Below, piece after piece: positions 8,311 through 17,610 of a stretch of DNA of 64,000 nucleotides. The DNA comes from Bradyrhizobium genosp. SA-3 (GTDB lineage: Bacteria > Pseudomonadota > Alphaproteobacteria > Rhizobiales > Xanthobacteraceae): assembly GCF_004212635.1 (NCBI RefSeq), contig NZ_PSRT01000022.1, positions 1 to 64,000 on the forward strand, read 5' to 3'. The position numbers and the translations under genes were made by a program. The notes under the pieces are model-generated. The model was not told the origin of the DNA. It saw only the letters and a program-made list of their open reading frames with translations, and did no database searches. The number at the start of each line of letters is the position of its first letter. The first letter of the stretch is position 1.

Positions 8311-9576
8311 TCACAGCCACGGCGCCGGCGTGTCCATCGCGATCAGCTGCTCGACCTCGATGCGCGGGCGCACCACAGCGTATTGGTCGCCCTTCACCAG
8401 CACCTCGGGCACCAGCGGCCGCGTGTTATAGGTGCCGGCCTGTACCGCGCCATAGGCGCCGGCGGTCATGATGGCGAGCAGGTCGCCCGGCTGCGGCGTC
8501 GGCAGCGTGCGGTCGAGCGCGAGGTAGTCGCCGGTCTCGCAGACCGGACCGACGACATCGGCCATGATGGTGGCAGCGCCCTTGGCGGGCTGCGTCACCG
8601 GCAGGATGTCGTGATGCGCCTCGTACAGCGTCGGGCGGATCAAATCATTCATGGCGGCGTCGATGATCACGAAATTCTTGCCGTCGCCGTGCTTCACGTA
8701 GATGACCTTGGTGACCAGGATGCCGGCGTTGCCGACGATCATGCGCCCCGGCTCGAACATCAGCGTGCAGCCGAGATTGTGGCTGACGCGCTTGACCATG
8801 GCGGCGTAGGCATCGGGCGCCGGCGGCGCCTCGCGGTCCATGTAATAGGGAATGCCGAGGCCGCCGCCGAAATCGACATGGCTGATGTTGTGGCCGTCGG
8901 CGCGCAGCGTCTGCACGAATTCGGAGAGGATCCGGAATGCGGTCTCCATCTTGGAGAGGTCGGTGATCTGGCTGCCGATATGGACATCGGTGCCCGTGAC
9001 CTCGATCCCCGGCAGCTTCGCGGCGCGGGCATAGACCTCGCGGGCATGGGCGATTGGAATGCCGAACTTGTTCTCGGACTTGCCGGTGGAGATTTTTGCG
9101 TGCGTGCCAGCATCGACGTCCGGATTGACACGCACGGAGATCCGCGCGGTCTTGCCCATCTCGGTCGCAAGCCGCGACAACAGCTCGAGCTCGGGCTCGG
9201 ATTCGACGTTGAGACAGAGGATGTCCGCGGCCAGCGCGGCGCGCAGCTCGTCTTCGGTCTTGCCGACGCCGGAGAACAGGATCTTAGCCGCTGGGATGCC
9301 CGCGGCCAGCGCACGCTTCAACTCGCCGCCGGAGACGACGTCGGCGCCGGCGCCTAACTTGGCCAGCGTGCGCAGCACCGACTGGTTGGAGTTCGCCTTC
9401 ATGGCGTAGCAGACCAGCACCTTCTCGCCGGCGAAGGCATCCGTGAAGACGCGGTAGTGCCGCTCCAGGGTTGCGGTCGAGTAGCAATAGAACGGCGTGC
9501 CGACGGTTGCGGCCAGCTCGGACAGGTTCACCGCCTCGGCGTGCAGCACGCCGTTGCGATAGTCGAAATGGTTCAT
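8311..9576 (-). CDS. lysA: diaminopimelate decarboxylase
   Basis: The 421-residue PLP enzyme of alanine-racemase fold catalyses the last step of lysine synthesis, decarboxylating meso-diaminopimelate. The PLP lysine is in CYAMKANSN (about residue 57). HIGSQ, the phosphate-binding GGGLGIPY and the C-terminal CETGDYLA and GAYG motifs of LysA are all present, and the length is typical. It lies 23 bases downstream of the lptM-like lipoprotein gene, an arrangement common in proteobacteria. Confidence 0.95.
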   Translation of the reverse strand: MNHFDYRNGVLHAEAVNLSELAATVGTPFYCYSTATLERHYRVFTDAFAGEKVLVCYAMKANSNQSVLRTLAKLGAGADVVSGGELKRALAAGIPAAKILFSGVGKTEDELRAALAADILCLNVESEPELELLSRLATEMGKTARISVRVNPDVDAGTHAKISTGKSENKFGIPIAHAREVYARAAKLPGIEVTGTDVHIGSQITDLSKMETAFRILSEFVQTLRADGHNISHVDFGGGLGIPYYMDREAPPAPDAYAAMVKRVSHNLGCTLMFEPGRMIVGNAGILVTKVIYVKHGDGKNFVIIDAAMNDLIRPTLYEAHHDILPVTQPAKGAATIMADVVGPVCETGDYLALDRTLPTPQPGDLLAIMTAGAYGAVQAGTYNTRPLVPEVLVKGDQYAVVRPRIEVEQLIAMDTPAPWL

Positions 9577-9599
9577 GGCGCAGGCTCGGTTGTCCCGGC

Positions 9600-9887
9600 T
9601 TATTGCTTGCCGGGAGGTTCGTCCAGGAGCGGGTCGAGAATAAACGGTTTCTTCCTGCCCTTGGCCGCCGCGGGCGCGGCATCCACCCCGTAGGTGGGAT
9701 TGAACACGCTCGGCGTCCTCTGGGCTTCGGTCTCGGTGTCGGTCGGCGCCGCGCCGTTGGGTGCATTGGAGGCCGTCGGCGGCAGATCCAGCGGGCCCTT
9801 GCGGCCGCAGCCGGCGAGCGCCAGCGCCGTCACGCTAAGGACAATGATGGCCCACCCCGAGCCGGCCGGGCGAAACTTTGACGTCAC
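9600..9887 (-). CDS. lptM: LptM/YifL-like lipoprotein
   Basis: This 95-residue protein has a lipoprotein signal with lipobox LALAGC, followed at once by GRKGPLDLPP, the hallmark of the LptM (YifL) family. In E. coli LptM is a small outer-membrane lipoprotein that helps mature the LptD translocon. The tail beyond residue 45 is Pro/Ala/Thr-rich and ends FILDPLLDEPPG, a feature of rhizobial members. Its place directly before lysA is conserved. The function in alphaproteobacteria is inferred from the E. coli work. Confidence 0.85.
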   Translation of the reverse strand: MTSKFRPAGSGWAIIVLSVTALALAGCGRKGPLDLPPTASNAPNGAAPTDTETEAQRTPSVFNPTYGVDAAPAAAKGRKKPFILDPLLDEPPGKQ

Positions 9888-9980
9888 GACGAAATCCCCA
9901 CTACGCGGCGCGCACCATACAGAGATTGGCGCGCTCTGGCGAGAGCCGGATGACCATGAAACATCAGCGAAATTTTGCCC

Positions 9981-11378
9981 TCAGCCCGATTTTCGCTCTT
10001 TTTGCAGCCGCTTCGCCCAAGCCTTGGCCTGCGACGCCACGTTCTTCGGCGCAGTGCCGCCGAAGCTGGTCCGGCTCTTTACCGACGATTCGACCGAGAG
10101 CACGCCGAGCACGTCCTTGGTGATCTTCGGCTCGATCGCCTGCATCTCCTTCAGCGGCAGCTCGTGCAGCGCGACGCCGCCTTCGGCGGCCTTGGCCACG
10201 ATCCGGCCGGTGACGTGGTGGGCTTCGCGGAACGGCATCTTCAGCGTCCGCACCAGCCAGTCGGCGAGATCGGTCGCGGTAGCGTAACCCTCGCCGGCGG
10301 CCGCCTTCATCTTCGCTTCATCGGGCACGAGGTCGCGGACCATGCCGGTCATGGCGCGGATCGCCAGCGACAGCGCGGCAAACCCCTCCATCGCGCCCTG
10401 CTTGTCCTCCTGCATGTCCTTTTGATAGGCGAGCGGAAGGCCCTTCATCACGATCAGAAGCCCGTTGAGCGCGCCGATGACGCGGCCGGTCTTGGCGCGC
10501 ACGAGCTCGGCGGCATCCGGGTTGCGCTTCTGCGGCATGATCGACGAGCCGGTGGTGAACTTGTCGCTGAGCCGGATCAGGCCCACCAGCGGCGAGGTCC
10601 AGATCACGATCTCCTCTGCAAAGCGCGACATGTGCACGGCGCAGATCGAGGCCGCCGACAGTGTCTCCAGCACGAAGTCACGGTCGGACACCGCATCGAG
10701 CGAGTTCGCCATCGGCCGGTCGAAGAGGAGCGCCTTCGCGGTGGCGTGGCGGTCGATCGGAAACGAGGTGCCGGCGAGCGCGGCCGCGCCCAGCGGGGAT
10801 TCGTTCAGCCGCTTGCGCGCGTCCTGGAAGCGGCCGCGGTCGCGCGCGGCCATCTCGACATAGGCAAGCAGGTGGTGGCCGAAGGTGACGGGCTGCGCGG
10901 TCTGCAGATGCGTGAAGCCGGGCATCACGGTCGCGGCGTGCTCCAGCGCACGCTCCACCAGCACCTGCTGGAACACGGCGAGCGCCGCATCGGTCTCATC
11001 GATGACGTCGCGGACGAACAGGCGAAAATCGGTCGCGACCTGGTCGTTGCGCGAGCGTGCCGTGTGCAGCCTTCCGGCGGCGGGGCCGATCAGCTCGGAC
11101 AGGCGGCTCTCGACATTCATGTGAATGTCCTCGAGTGCGCGCTTGAACGCGAAGCCGCCCTTGCCGATCTCTGACAAAATCGTGTCTAGACCCTTGCCGA
11201 TATTTTTCGCATCAGAGGCCGTGATGATGCCCTGGCTGGCGAGCATCGCGGCGTGGGCCTTGGACGCGGCAATGTCCTGGGCGAAGAGGTGACGATCAAC
11301 GTCGATGGAGACGTTGATCTCTTCCATGATCTCGTCGGGACGTTCCGAGAACCGGCCGCCCCACATCTTGTTGCTCAT
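9981..11378 (-). CDS. argH: argininosuccinate lyase
   Basis: The 465-residue enzyme of the fumarase/aspartase superfamily cleaves argininosuccinate to arginine and fumarate. MWGGRFS opens the protein, [12 protein letters not shown] lies near residue 112 and the family signature [12 protein letters not shown] near residue 280. The ATG at 11378, preceded by AGGGGA, gives the usual [10 protein letters not shown] start; the open frame continues to 11474, into the promoter region of the divergent tlpA, and that extension is not supported. Confidence 0.95.
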   Translation of the reverse strand: MSNKMWGGRFSERPDEIMEEINVSIDVDRHLFAQDIAASKAHAAMLASQGIITASDAKNIGKGLDTILSEIGKGGFAFKRALEDIHMNVESRLSELIGPAAGRLHTARSRNDQVATDFRLFVRDVIDETDAALAVFQQVLVERALEHAATVMPGFTHLQTAQPVTFGHHLLAYVEMAARDRGRFQDARKRLNESPLGAAALAGTSFPIDRHATAKALLFDRPMANSLDAVSDRDFVLETLSAASICAVHMSRFAEEIVIWTSPLVGLIRLSDKFTTGSSIMPQKRNPDAAELVRAKTGRVIGALNGLLIVMKGLPLAYQKDMQEDKQGAMEGFAALSLAIRAMTGMVRDLVPDEAKMKAAAGEGYATATDLADWLVRTLKMPFREAHHVTGRIVAKAAEGGVALHELPLKEMQAIEPKITKDVLGVLSVESSVKSRTSFGGTAPKNVASQAKAWAKRLQKERKSG

Positions 11379-11479
11379 GATCCCCTGCTCACGCCTTGAT
11401 TTGCCGCACGTTTGCTGGCCGCCGCCAGCCGTATTAAGAGGCCCCTGATAGCCATATCTGCGACCGGATGACAAACGAT

Positions 11480-12145
11480 ATGCTCGACAAGTCGCCCTCC
11501 GCCACGCGCCGGATCCCCCTCGTCATCGCCACCGTGGCGATCGGGGGTCTGGCCGGTTTCGCCGCGCTGTACGGGCTGGGCCTGAGCCGAGCGCCGTCGG
11601 GCGATCCGTCCTGCCGGTCCGCGGTGGCGACCGCGCAGAAAATCGCGCCGCTCGCCCACGGCGAGGTGGCGGCGCTGACCATGGCGAGCGCTCCGTTGAA
11701 GCTGCCCGACCTCGCCTTCGAGGACGCCGACGGCAAGCCGAAGAAACTGTCCGATTTCCGCGGCAAGACGCTGCTGGTGAACCTCTGGGCCACCTGGTGC
11801 GTGCCCTGCCGCAAGGAGATGCCGGCGCTGGACGAGCTTCAGGGCAAGCTGTCGGGCCCGGATTTCGAGGTGGTGGCGATCAATATCGACACCCGCGACC
11901 CGGAGAAGCCCAAGACCTTCCTGAAAGAGGCCAATCTGACCCGGCTCGGCTATTTCAACGACCATAAAGCCAAGGTTTTTCAAGATCTTAAGGCGATAGG
12001 CCGGGCGCTGGGGATGCCGACTTCGGTGCTGGTCGACCCGCAAGGCTGCGAGATCGCGACGATCGCGGGGCCGGCGGAATGGGCGAGCGAGGATGCGCTC
12101 AAGCTGATCCGCGCCGCGACGGGCAAGGCCGCCGCGTCGCTTTAA
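11480..12145 (+). CDS. tlpA: membrane-anchored thioredoxin-like protein TlpA
   Basis: The 221-residue protein has an N-terminal membrane anchor (about residues 11-31) and a periplasmic thioredoxin domain with the redox centre WCVPC near residue 107 and cis-Pro in GMPTS. It is nearly identical, as I recall it, to B. japonicum TlpA. That protein is a reductant for the copper-centre assembly factors ScoI and CoxB and is needed for cytochrome aa3 oxidase. It carries the additional cysteine pair of TlpA (Cys in DPSCRS and PQGCEI). The start at 11480 gives the known 221-residue length; an ATG four codons earlier (11468) is also possible. It is divergent from argH. Confidence 0.95.
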   Translation: MLDKSPSATRRIPLVIATVAIGGLAGFAALYGLGLSRAPSGDPSCRSAVATAQKIAPLAHGEVAALTMASAPLKLPDLAFEDADGKPKKLSDFRGKTLLVNLWATWCVPCRKEMPALDELQGKLSGPDFEVVAINIDTRDPEKPKTFLKEANLTRLGYFNDHKAKVFQDLKAIGRALGMPTSVLVDPQGCEIATIAGPAEWASEDALKLIRAATGKAAASL

Positions 12146-12149
12146 GATT

Positions 12150-12344
12150 TCAGGCCGTCACGTTCAGATTGCCGCCGACGCCGGGGCCGACATTGGCGAG
12201 CGAGGGCTGACCGGCGCCCAGCAGCGTCAGGACGGTGGATTTCTCCATGTCCATGTTCTGCCTGGTCAGCGTCGCCGCGATATTCGATTGCAGCGCGCCT
12301 TGCTGAGCGGCCAGCATGGTGCTGACCATCGCCATCATGTCCAT
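12150..12344 (-). CDS. YjfB-type putative motility protein
   Basis: This 64-residue protein begins with a Met-rich helix (MDMMAMVSTMLAAQQG) and continues NIAATLTRQNMDMEKSTVLTLLG. That resembles the YjfB_motility family, small proteins named for their flagellar regulons in Bacillus; no biochemical function is established. It is convergent with tlpA, with only four bases between the stops. No flagellar gene is nearby. Homology is judged by eye. Confidence 0.65.
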   Translation of the reverse strand: MDMMAMVSTMLAAQQGALQSNIAATLTRQNMDMEKSTVLTLLGAGQPSLANVGPGVGGNLNVTA

Positions 12345-12411
12345 TACGCGAACCCTCTTACCGGCCGTAACCTAGGCGCGAGGGGTTAACGAGAGGTGAG
12401 CGGAGAAGTCT

Positions 12412-12543
12412 CGTGTCCCGGACAAGGTGCGGCACGAAGTGACGCGCCGCAGAGCCGGGACCCACACCTTAGTGTGCACGCTTCTGGGCCCCGGCTCTGC
12501 AGCGCATCGCTGAAGAAGCGCTGCGCAGCGTCCGGGGCACCAT
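12412..12543. repeat. palindromic intergenic repeat
   Basis: The segment is bounded by GTGTCCCGGAC and GTCCGGGGCAC, with inner inverted GAGCCGGGACCC / GGGCCCCGGCTC and CACACCTTAGTGTG hairpins and a GCGCATCGCTGAAGAAGCGC arm. It fills the space between the YjfB-like gene and the 3-hydroxybutyryl-CoA dehydrogenase gene. Confidence 0.7.
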
Positions 12544-12547
12544 TGCC

Positions 12548-13429
12548 TTACCTTGTCGGAACCGGCTTGGCGCCGCGATAGTCGTAGAAGCCGCGCTGGG
12601 TCTTGCGGCCGAGCCAGCCGGCCTCGACGTATTTCACCAGCAGCGGGCACGGACGGTACTTGGAGTCGGCCAGCCCCTCGTGCAGCACCTGCATGATGGA
12701 GAGGCAGGTGTCGAGCCCGATGAAATCGGCGAGCTCCAACGGGCCCATCGGATGGTGCGCGCCGAGCTTCATCGCGGCATCGATCGCCTCGACGTTGCCA
12801 ACGCCTTCGTACAGCGTGTAGATCGCCTCGTTGATCATTGGCAGCAGGATGCGATTGACGATGAAGGCCGGGAAATCCTCGGAGACCGCGACCTGCTTGC
12901 CGAGCCTGGCGACGAATTCCTTGGACGCCTCGAAGGTCGCATCGTCGGTGGCGATGCCGCGGATCAGCTCCACCAGCTCCATCAGCGGCACCGGGTTCAT
13001 GAAGTGAATGCCGATGAAGCGCTCCGGCCGGTCGGTGGCGGCGGCGAGCCGGGTGATCGAGATCGACGACGTATCGGAGGCGACGATCGCCTCCGGCTTC
13101 AACACGGCGCAGAGCTCGTGGAAGATCTTGCGCTTGACCTCTTCCTTCTCGACCGCGGTCTCGATCACGAGATCGCAGTCGGCGAGGTCGTCCAGCTTCT
13201 CGGCAAGCTTGATCCGCGCCATCGCCTTGGCCTTGTCGTCCTCGGTGACGACCTTCTTGGAGACCTGCCGCGCCAGATTGCCATTGATGGTGGCCATGCC
13301 CGACTTGAGGCGGTCGGCCGAGACGTCATTGAGCACCACGTCGAGGCCGGCCAGCGCCGCGACATGCGCGATGCCGTTGCCCATCTGACCCGCGCCGATC
13401 ACGCCGACCTTCTTGATCACTGCCGCCAT
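12548..13429 (-). CDS. hbdA: 3-hydroxybutyryl-CoA dehydrogenase
   Basis: The 293-residue protein has the 3-hydroxyacyl-CoA dehydrogenase layout: Rossmann GAGQMGNGIAHVAA at the start, ASDTSSISIT near residue 115, the catalytic His-Glu pair in GIHFMNPVPLMELVE, and a C-terminal dimerisation domain with NRILLPMINEAI and GAHHPMGPLELADFIGLD. It interconverts acetoacetyl-CoA and 3-hydroxybutyryl-CoA. I chose the ATG at 13429, where the Rossmann fold begins; the upstream frame to 13567 runs through the terminator region. It lies downstream of etfBA, whose product takes electrons from acyl-CoA dehydrogenases, so a shared role in fatty-acid or butyrate oxidation is likely. Confidence 0.9.
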   Translation of the reverse strand: MAAVIKKVGVIGAGQMGNGIAHVAALAGLDVVLNDVSADRLKSGMATINGNLARQVSKKVVTEDDKAKAMARIKLAEKLDDLADCDLVIETAVEKEEVKRKIFHELCAVLKPEAIVASDTSSISITRLAAATDRPERFIGIHFMNPVPLMELVELIRGIATDDATFEASKEFVARLGKQVAVSEDFPAFIVNRILLPMINEAIYTLYEGVGNVEAIDAAMKLGAHHPMGPLELADFIGLDTCLSIMQVLHEGLADSKYRPCPLLVKYVEAGWLGRKTQRGFYDYRGAKPVPTR

Positions 13430-13563
13430 AATGTCATCCACCGGAACGGCGCGCATGTCGCGCCTGCCTATCCCCTTGAGCCGGGAGTCCGATTTAATCA
13501 GAACCTTGGCTCGAAACCTAGATTGGATCGCTTCGAAGGCGGCCCCACGCCAAAGAAAACGCC

Positions 13564-13608
13564 TCAAAAAAGCAACACCGGCCGGAGTTTATAGCTCCGG
13601 CCGGTGTT
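13564..13608 (-). terminator. rho-independent terminator of etfBA
   Basis: A perfect 14-base-pair stem (arms 13574-13587 and 13595-13608, core CACCGGCCGGAG) is followed on the minus strand by a run of six T (13569-13564). It begins about 12 bases after the etfA stop, separating etfBA from the next gene. A four-T run on the other side may allow weak bidirectional use. Confidence 0.85.
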
Positions 13609-13619
13609 TTTGGCTCGTT

Positions 13620-14564
13620 TTACTTGCCGAGCTTGCCGAGTTCGGCCGTCAGCTCCGGAACCGCCTGGTAGAGATCGGCCACCAGGCCGTAATCGGCAAC
13701 CTGGAAGATCGGCGCATCCTCGTCCTTGTTGATCGCGACGATCACCTTGGAGTCCTTCATGCCGGCCAGATGCTGGATCGCGCCGGAAATGCCGACGGCG
13801 ACGTAAAGCTCGGGGGCCACGACCTTGCCGGTCTGGCCGACCTGCCAGTCGTTCGGCGCATAGCCGGCGTCGACCGCCGCGCGCGAGGCACCGACGCCGG
13901 CGCCGAGCTTGTCCGCGAGCGGCTCGATGTACTTGGCGAAGTTTTCCCGGCTCTGCATGGCGCGGCCGCCGGAGACGATGATCTTGGCCGAGGTCAGCTC
14001 GGGACGGTCGCTCTTGGCGACCTCCTCGCCGATGAACGATGACAGGCCCGGATCGGCGGCCGCCGCCACGTTCTCGACCGGCGCACTGCCGCCTTCACCT
14101 GCTGCGGCGAAGGTGGAGGTCCGCACCGTGATGACCTTCTTGGCGTCCTTCGACTTCACCGTCTGGATGGCGTTGCCGGCATAGATCGGACGCTCGAAGG
14201 TGTCGGGCGCGACCACCTTGATGATCTCCGAGACCTGCATGACGTCGAGCAGGGCTGCGACACGCGGCATCACGTTCTTGAAGCGCGAGGTCGCGGGCGC
14301 GACGATCGCGTCATAGCTAGACGCCAGCGAGACGACCAGCGCGGCCAGCGGCTCGGCGAGATCGTGCGCGTAGAGGTCGCCATCGGCGAGCAGCACCTTC
14401 TTGACGCCGGCAAGTTTGGCGGCGGCATCCGCCGCGGCCTTGGCGTTCTGGCCGGCCACCAGCACCTCGACGTCCGCGCCGAGCGCGGCAGCCGCGGTCA
14501 GGGCCTTGTTGGTCGCGTCCTTCAACGAAGCATTGTCGTGTTCGGCAATCAGAAGCGTCGTCAT
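13620..14564 (-). CDS. etfA: electron transfer flavoprotein subunit alpha
   Basis: This 314-residue FixB/EtfA protein has the C-terminal FAD-binding domain ([12 protein letters not shown] near residue 197, then [38 protein letters not shown]). With EtfB it forms the FAD heterodimer that carries electrons from acyl-CoA and related dehydrogenases to ETF-ubiquinone oxidoreductase. Its ATG shares a base with the etfB stop (TGATG), so translation is coupled. A strong terminator follows. The length and motifs fit group I (housekeeping) ETF rather than the nitrogen-fixation FixAB pair. Confidence 0.95.
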   Translation of the reverse strand: MTTLLIAEHDNASLKDATNKALTAAAALGADVEVLVAGQNAKAAADAAAKLAGVKKVLLADGDLYAHDLAEPLAALVVSLASSYDAIVAPATSRFKNVMPRVAALLDVMQVSEIIKVVAPDTFERPIYAGNAIQTVKSKDAKKVITVRTSTFAAAGEGGSAPVENVAAAADPGLSSFIGEEVAKSDRPELTSAKIIVSGGRAMQSRENFAKYIEPLADKLGAGVGASRAAVDAGYAPNDWQVGQTGKVVAPELYVAVGISGAIQHLAGMKDSKVIVAINKDEDAPIFQVADYGLVADLYQAVPELTAELGKLGK

Positions 14565-15313
14565 CAGAGCACCCCGGCTTCGTTCTTGAGTTTCGACACC
14601 AGCTCGGCGACGTCCTTGACCTTGACGCCCGCCTTGCGGCCCGCCGGCTCCGTCGTCTTGAGAATCTCGAGACGCGCGGCGACGTCGACGCCGTAATCGG
14701 CGACGGTCTTGTCCGCGATCGGCTTCTTCTTGGCCTTCATGATGTTGGGCAGCGAGGCATAGCGCGGCTCGTTGAGACGCAGATCGGTGGTGACGATCGC
14801 CGGTCCCTTCAGCTTCACGGTCTGGAGACCGCCGTCGACTTCGCGCGTGACCTTGAAGTCAGAACCTTCAACCTCGAGCTTGGAGGCGAAGGTCGCCTGC
14901 GACCAGCCGAGCAGCGCGGCCAGCATCTGGCCGGTCTGATTGGAGTCGTCGTCGATCGCCTGCTTGCCGAGGATGATCAGGCCCGGCTGCTCTTCTTCAG
15001 CAACCTTCTTCAGGATCTTGGCGACCGCGAGCGGCTCGACATTGCCCTCGGCCTTCACCAGGATGCCGCGGTCAGCGCCCATGGCAAGACCGGTGCGGAT
15101 CGTCTCCGACGCCTGCGCCGGTCCGATCGAGACCACCACGACCTCGGTCGCCTTGCCGCCTTCCTTCAGGCGGAGCGCTTCCTCGACTGCGATTTCATCG
15201 AACGGGTTCATGGACATTTTGACGTTGGCGAGTTCAACGCCCGATCCATCGCTCTTGACGCGGACTTTGACGTTGTAATCGACCACCCGCTTTACCGGCA
15301 CTAAGACCTTCAT
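14564..15313 (-). CDS. etfB: electron transfer flavoprotein subunit beta
   Basis: The 249-residue EtfB opens [19 protein letters not shown] and carries the adenine-nucleotide-binding [17 protein letters not shown] segment and the [21 protein letters not shown] recognition loop that docks onto acyl-CoA dehydrogenases. It is the first gene of the etfBA unit. I chose the ATG at 15313, preceded by a weak GAGGATCG, because it gives the conserved start; the frame runs six codons further up. Confidence 0.95.
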   Translation of the reverse strand: MKVLVPVKRVVDYNVKVRVKSDGSGVELANVKMSMNPFDEIAVEEALRLKEGGKATEVVVVSIGPAQASETIRTGLAMGADRGILVKAEGNVEPLAVAKILKKVAEEEQPGLIILGKQAIDDDSNQTGQMLAALLGWSQATFASKLEVEGSDFKVTREVDGGLQTVKLKGPAIVTTDLRLNEPRYASLPNIMKAKKKPIADKTVADYGVDVAARLEILKTTEPAGRKAGVKVKDVAELVSKLKNEAGVL

Positions 15314-15438
15314 CGATCCTCTTTCACTCAATTTGGGAGGGGGGTATCAACTGGCGCGGAACCTAAAGGCCTGATCAGGCCCGGTCAACGCGCGAACGAG
15401 CCAAATTTTAGACCTTAGAAATGCGCCCGCTCAATGGG

Positions 15439-16011
15439 TCAGCGGTTCTGGCCGGGAACCCAGAGCACGTCGCCGGCGCCATTCCCGTTAGCGGTTCGGC
15501 TGGCCACGAACAGGAAGTCCGACAGGCGGTTCATATATTGGATGCCAGCCGCGCTGACCGGCTCGCCGGGCTGAGCAGCCAGTTTCACCATCACCCGTTC
15601 CGCCCTGCGGCATATTGTGCGCGCGACATGGAGATGGGCCGCGGCCGGCGTGCCGCCCGGCAGCACGAAGGAAGTCAGCGGCGCGAGCTTGTCGTTGAGT
15701 GCGTCGATGTCGCGCTCGAGCCGCTCGACCTGGCTCTCGACCACCCGCAGCCGCTCCGCTTTGCCTTCACGCTCGGGCACCGCAAGATCGGCGCCGAGAT
15801 CGAACAGATCGTTCTGGATACGGCCAAGCATCGCGTCGAGCTCGGGCACATCCGAGGTGTGGAGCCGCACCACGCCGATCGCGGCATTGGTCTCGTCCAC
15901 GGTGCCATAGGCCTCGATGCGCAGATCGTATTTCGGACGACGCTCGCCCGAGCCGAGCGCCGTCGTGCCGTCGTCACCGGTTTTCGTGTAGATGCGGTTC
16001 AACGTGACCAT
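15439..16011 (-). CDS. PduO-type cob(I)alamin adenosyltransferase
   Basis: The 190-residue protein has the PduO/MMAB motifs in order: TKTGDDGTTALGSGER, EAYGTVDETNAAIG, FVLPGGTPAAAHLHVARTICRRAER and NRLSDFLFVASR. It moves the 5'-deoxyadenosyl group from ATP to cob(I)alamin, making coenzyme B12 for enzymes such as methylmalonyl-CoA mutase. The start directly follows the stop of the small membrane protein gene upstream (TAAATG), so they form an operon. In many alphaproteobacteria this pair sits, as here, next to etfBA. Confidence 0.92.
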   Translation of the reverse strand: MVTLNRIYTKTGDDGTTALGSGERRPKYDLRIEAYGTVDETNAAIGVVRLHTSDVPELDAMLGRIQNDLFDLGADLAVPEREGKAERLRVVESQVERLERDIDALNDKLAPLTSFVLPGGTPAAAHLHVARTICRRAERVMVKLAAQPGEPVSAAGIQYMNRLSDFLFVASRTANGNGAGDVLWVPGQNR

Positions 16012-16206
16012 TTAGCGCCCCATGGCCCAGACTGCGAGCATGGCAAGGATGATCGCCACAAACTGAAGCAGCACGCGCCAGCGCATCAGCTTCTGCGAGA
16101 TATTGGGCGAGCCGCCGCGCATCATATTGATGAGCCCGAGCAGCAACACGAGCGCCACGGCGCCGACCGCGATCGGCAGGATGAAAGTACTCAAGATAGA
16201 TGCCAT
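16012..16206 (-). CDS. small twin-transmembrane protein (HIG1-like)
   Basis: The 64-residue protein has two hydrophobic helices (about residues 7-27 and 42-62) joined by a basic loop with GGSPNISQKLMRWRVLLQ. This pattern is that of the twin-transmembrane, HIG1-like proteins of alphaproteobacteria, found near PduO and etf genes. HIG1 proteins in mitochondria associate with respiratory complexes; a similar role here is only an inference. I chose the ATG at 16206; upstream sequence falls in a palindromic repeat. Confidence 0.8.
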   Translation of the reverse strand: MASILSTFILPIAVGAVALVLLLGLINMMRGGSPNISQKLMRWRVLLQFVAIILAMLAVWAMGR

Positions 16207-16260
16207 TAGGGGTAGATAACACCGTGGTTGCCGATGCGCCATGGTGCCGCGGCAGCCACC

Positions 16261-16394
16261 GGCGTCATTCCGGGGCAATGCGACGGGACCGCGCGACGCG
16301 CGGCCCGGAGCATCGAGCCCGGAATCCATCGCTCCAGGTGCGCTGCGGCTAAATGGATTCCGGGCTCGCGCTGCGCGCGCCCCGGAATGACGCC
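16261..16394. repeat. palindromic intergenic repeat (GGCGTCATTCCGGGG type)
   Basis: The ends GGCGTCATTCCGGGG and CCCCGGAATGACGCC are perfect complements. An inner pair, GAGCCCGGAATCCAT and ATGGATTCCGGGCTC, forms a second hairpin. This family differs in sequence from the elements at 3243 and 16485. Confidence 0.75.
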
Positions 16395-16484
16395 GGAGAG
16401 GGACAGGCTATCGCCTGCGCGATCTGGCTTTTAGGCCAATAATATCAGAAGCTAGCTCGATGATCTTGGATTTGATGCAGCCGC

Positions 16485-16690
16485 CTTTTACCTCGCCCCG
16501 CTTGCGGGGAGAGGTCGAATTCGATCGCAGATCGACTTCGGGTGAGGGCGGCTCTCCGCGAATCCCACTCTCACCATCCTTGCGGAGGCTTCCCCTCACC
16601 CGCCGCGCTCTGGCGCGCCATTGCGCTGCCACGCGCGTCGGCTTCTCCCCGCAAGCGGGGCGAGGCGAACGACGCTGCGAGCGTAGGAGT
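16485..16690. repeat. composite palindromic repeat (CCCCGCTTGCGGGG type)
   Basis: CCTCGCCCCGCTTGCGGGG near 16492 and CCCCGCAAGCGGGGCGAGG near 16648 are inverted copies enclosing about 130 bases with GGTGAGGG / CCCTCACC arms. The core is shared with the element at position 1. The rest of the 16207-16716 gap shows no convincing gene. Confidence 0.7.
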
Positions 16691-16716
16691 GAGTCGACAG
16701 CCAATACAGGTCGCGC

Positions 16717-17610
16717 ATGAAAGCGATCCGCTACATCTACGTCGTCGTGATGGACGCGTTCTACACGTTCCTCGCTGACGATGGCTGGGCGATCGCGAGC
16801 CACATCGCGCTGTCGACGCTGATGGCGCTGTTCCCGTTCCTGATCGTGCTGACCTCGCTCGCCGGCTTCTTCGGCTCCAAGGAACTCGCCGATCAGGCCG
16901 CCAGCCTGATGCTCCAGGTCTGGCCCAAGCAGGTCGCCGATTCGATCTCTGGCGAGGTCCACGACGTGCTGACTACGACCCGCACCGGTATCCTGACCAT
17001 CGGCGCGGCGCTGTCGGTCTATTTCGCCTCCAACGGCGTCGAGGCACTCCGCGTCGCGCTCAACCGCGCCTATGCGGTGGTGGAGATGCGGCGCTGGTAC
17101 TGGCTGCGGCTGGAATCGATTGCCTACACGTTGATTGCAGCCTTCACCGCACTCGCCATGGCATTCCTGATCGTGCTCGGTCCGCTGATCATCGAGGCGG
17201 CACGGCGCCACATTCCGTTGTTCGTCGAGTCAAACGAAAGCATTCTCACCTGGCTACGCTATGGCATCACCGTCAGCGCGCTGGTGGTGGCGCTGCTCAT
17301 CCTGCACGCTTGGCTGCCAGCGGGACGCCGCAGTTTCCTCCAGATCCTGCCCGGCATCGTCTTCACCATCGTGGCGTCGCTGATCTCGAGCATCGTGTTC
17401 GGCCAATATCTGGCGCGCTTCGCCAATAACTACGTGACGATGTATGCGGGGCTGGCCTCGGTGATCATCGCGCTGGTGTTTCTGTATTTCATCGCCGCGA
17501 TTTTCGTCTACGGCGGCGAACTCAACGCCGCGATCATCAAGTCGCGGCTGCCTCACGGCGTGTCGCTTCAAGCAGCGCAGTCGCTAAAGCCCGCGGAGAC
17601 ACAGGCTTGA
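16717..17610 (+). CDS. YihY/BrkB family inner-membrane protein
   Basis: The 297-residue protein has five or six hydrophobic helices (about residues 20-50, 88-110, 130-160, 178-200, 210-232 and 240-268), with the family features LMALFPFLI and YFASNGVEALRVALNRAYAV. The family was once misnamed ribonuclease BN; no enzymatic activity is established for the membrane protein and a transport or envelope role is assumed. Its 3' end overlaps the convergent histidine kinase gene by 74 bases, a tail-to-tail arrangement that could produce overlapping transcripts. Confidence 0.88.
   Translation: MKAIRYIYVVVMDAFYTFLADDGWAIASHIALSTLMALFPFLIVLTSLAGFFGSKELADQAASLMLQVWPKQVADSISGEVHDVLTTTRTGILTIGAALSVYFASNGVEALRVALNRAYAVVEMRRWYWLRLESIAYTLIAAFTALAMAFLIVLGPLIIEAARRHIPLFVESNESILTWLRYGITVSALVVALLILHAWLPAGRRSFLQILPGIVFTIVASLISSIVFGQYLARFANNYVTMYAGLASVIIALVFLYFIAAIFVYGGELNAAIIKSRLPHGVSLQAAQSLKPAETQA

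Noticed and set aside
8383-9357. 324-residue plus-strand frame antisense to lysA
   Set aside because: Composition (His/Arg/Asp-rich) and lack of motifs show that it is a high-GC shadow of lysA.
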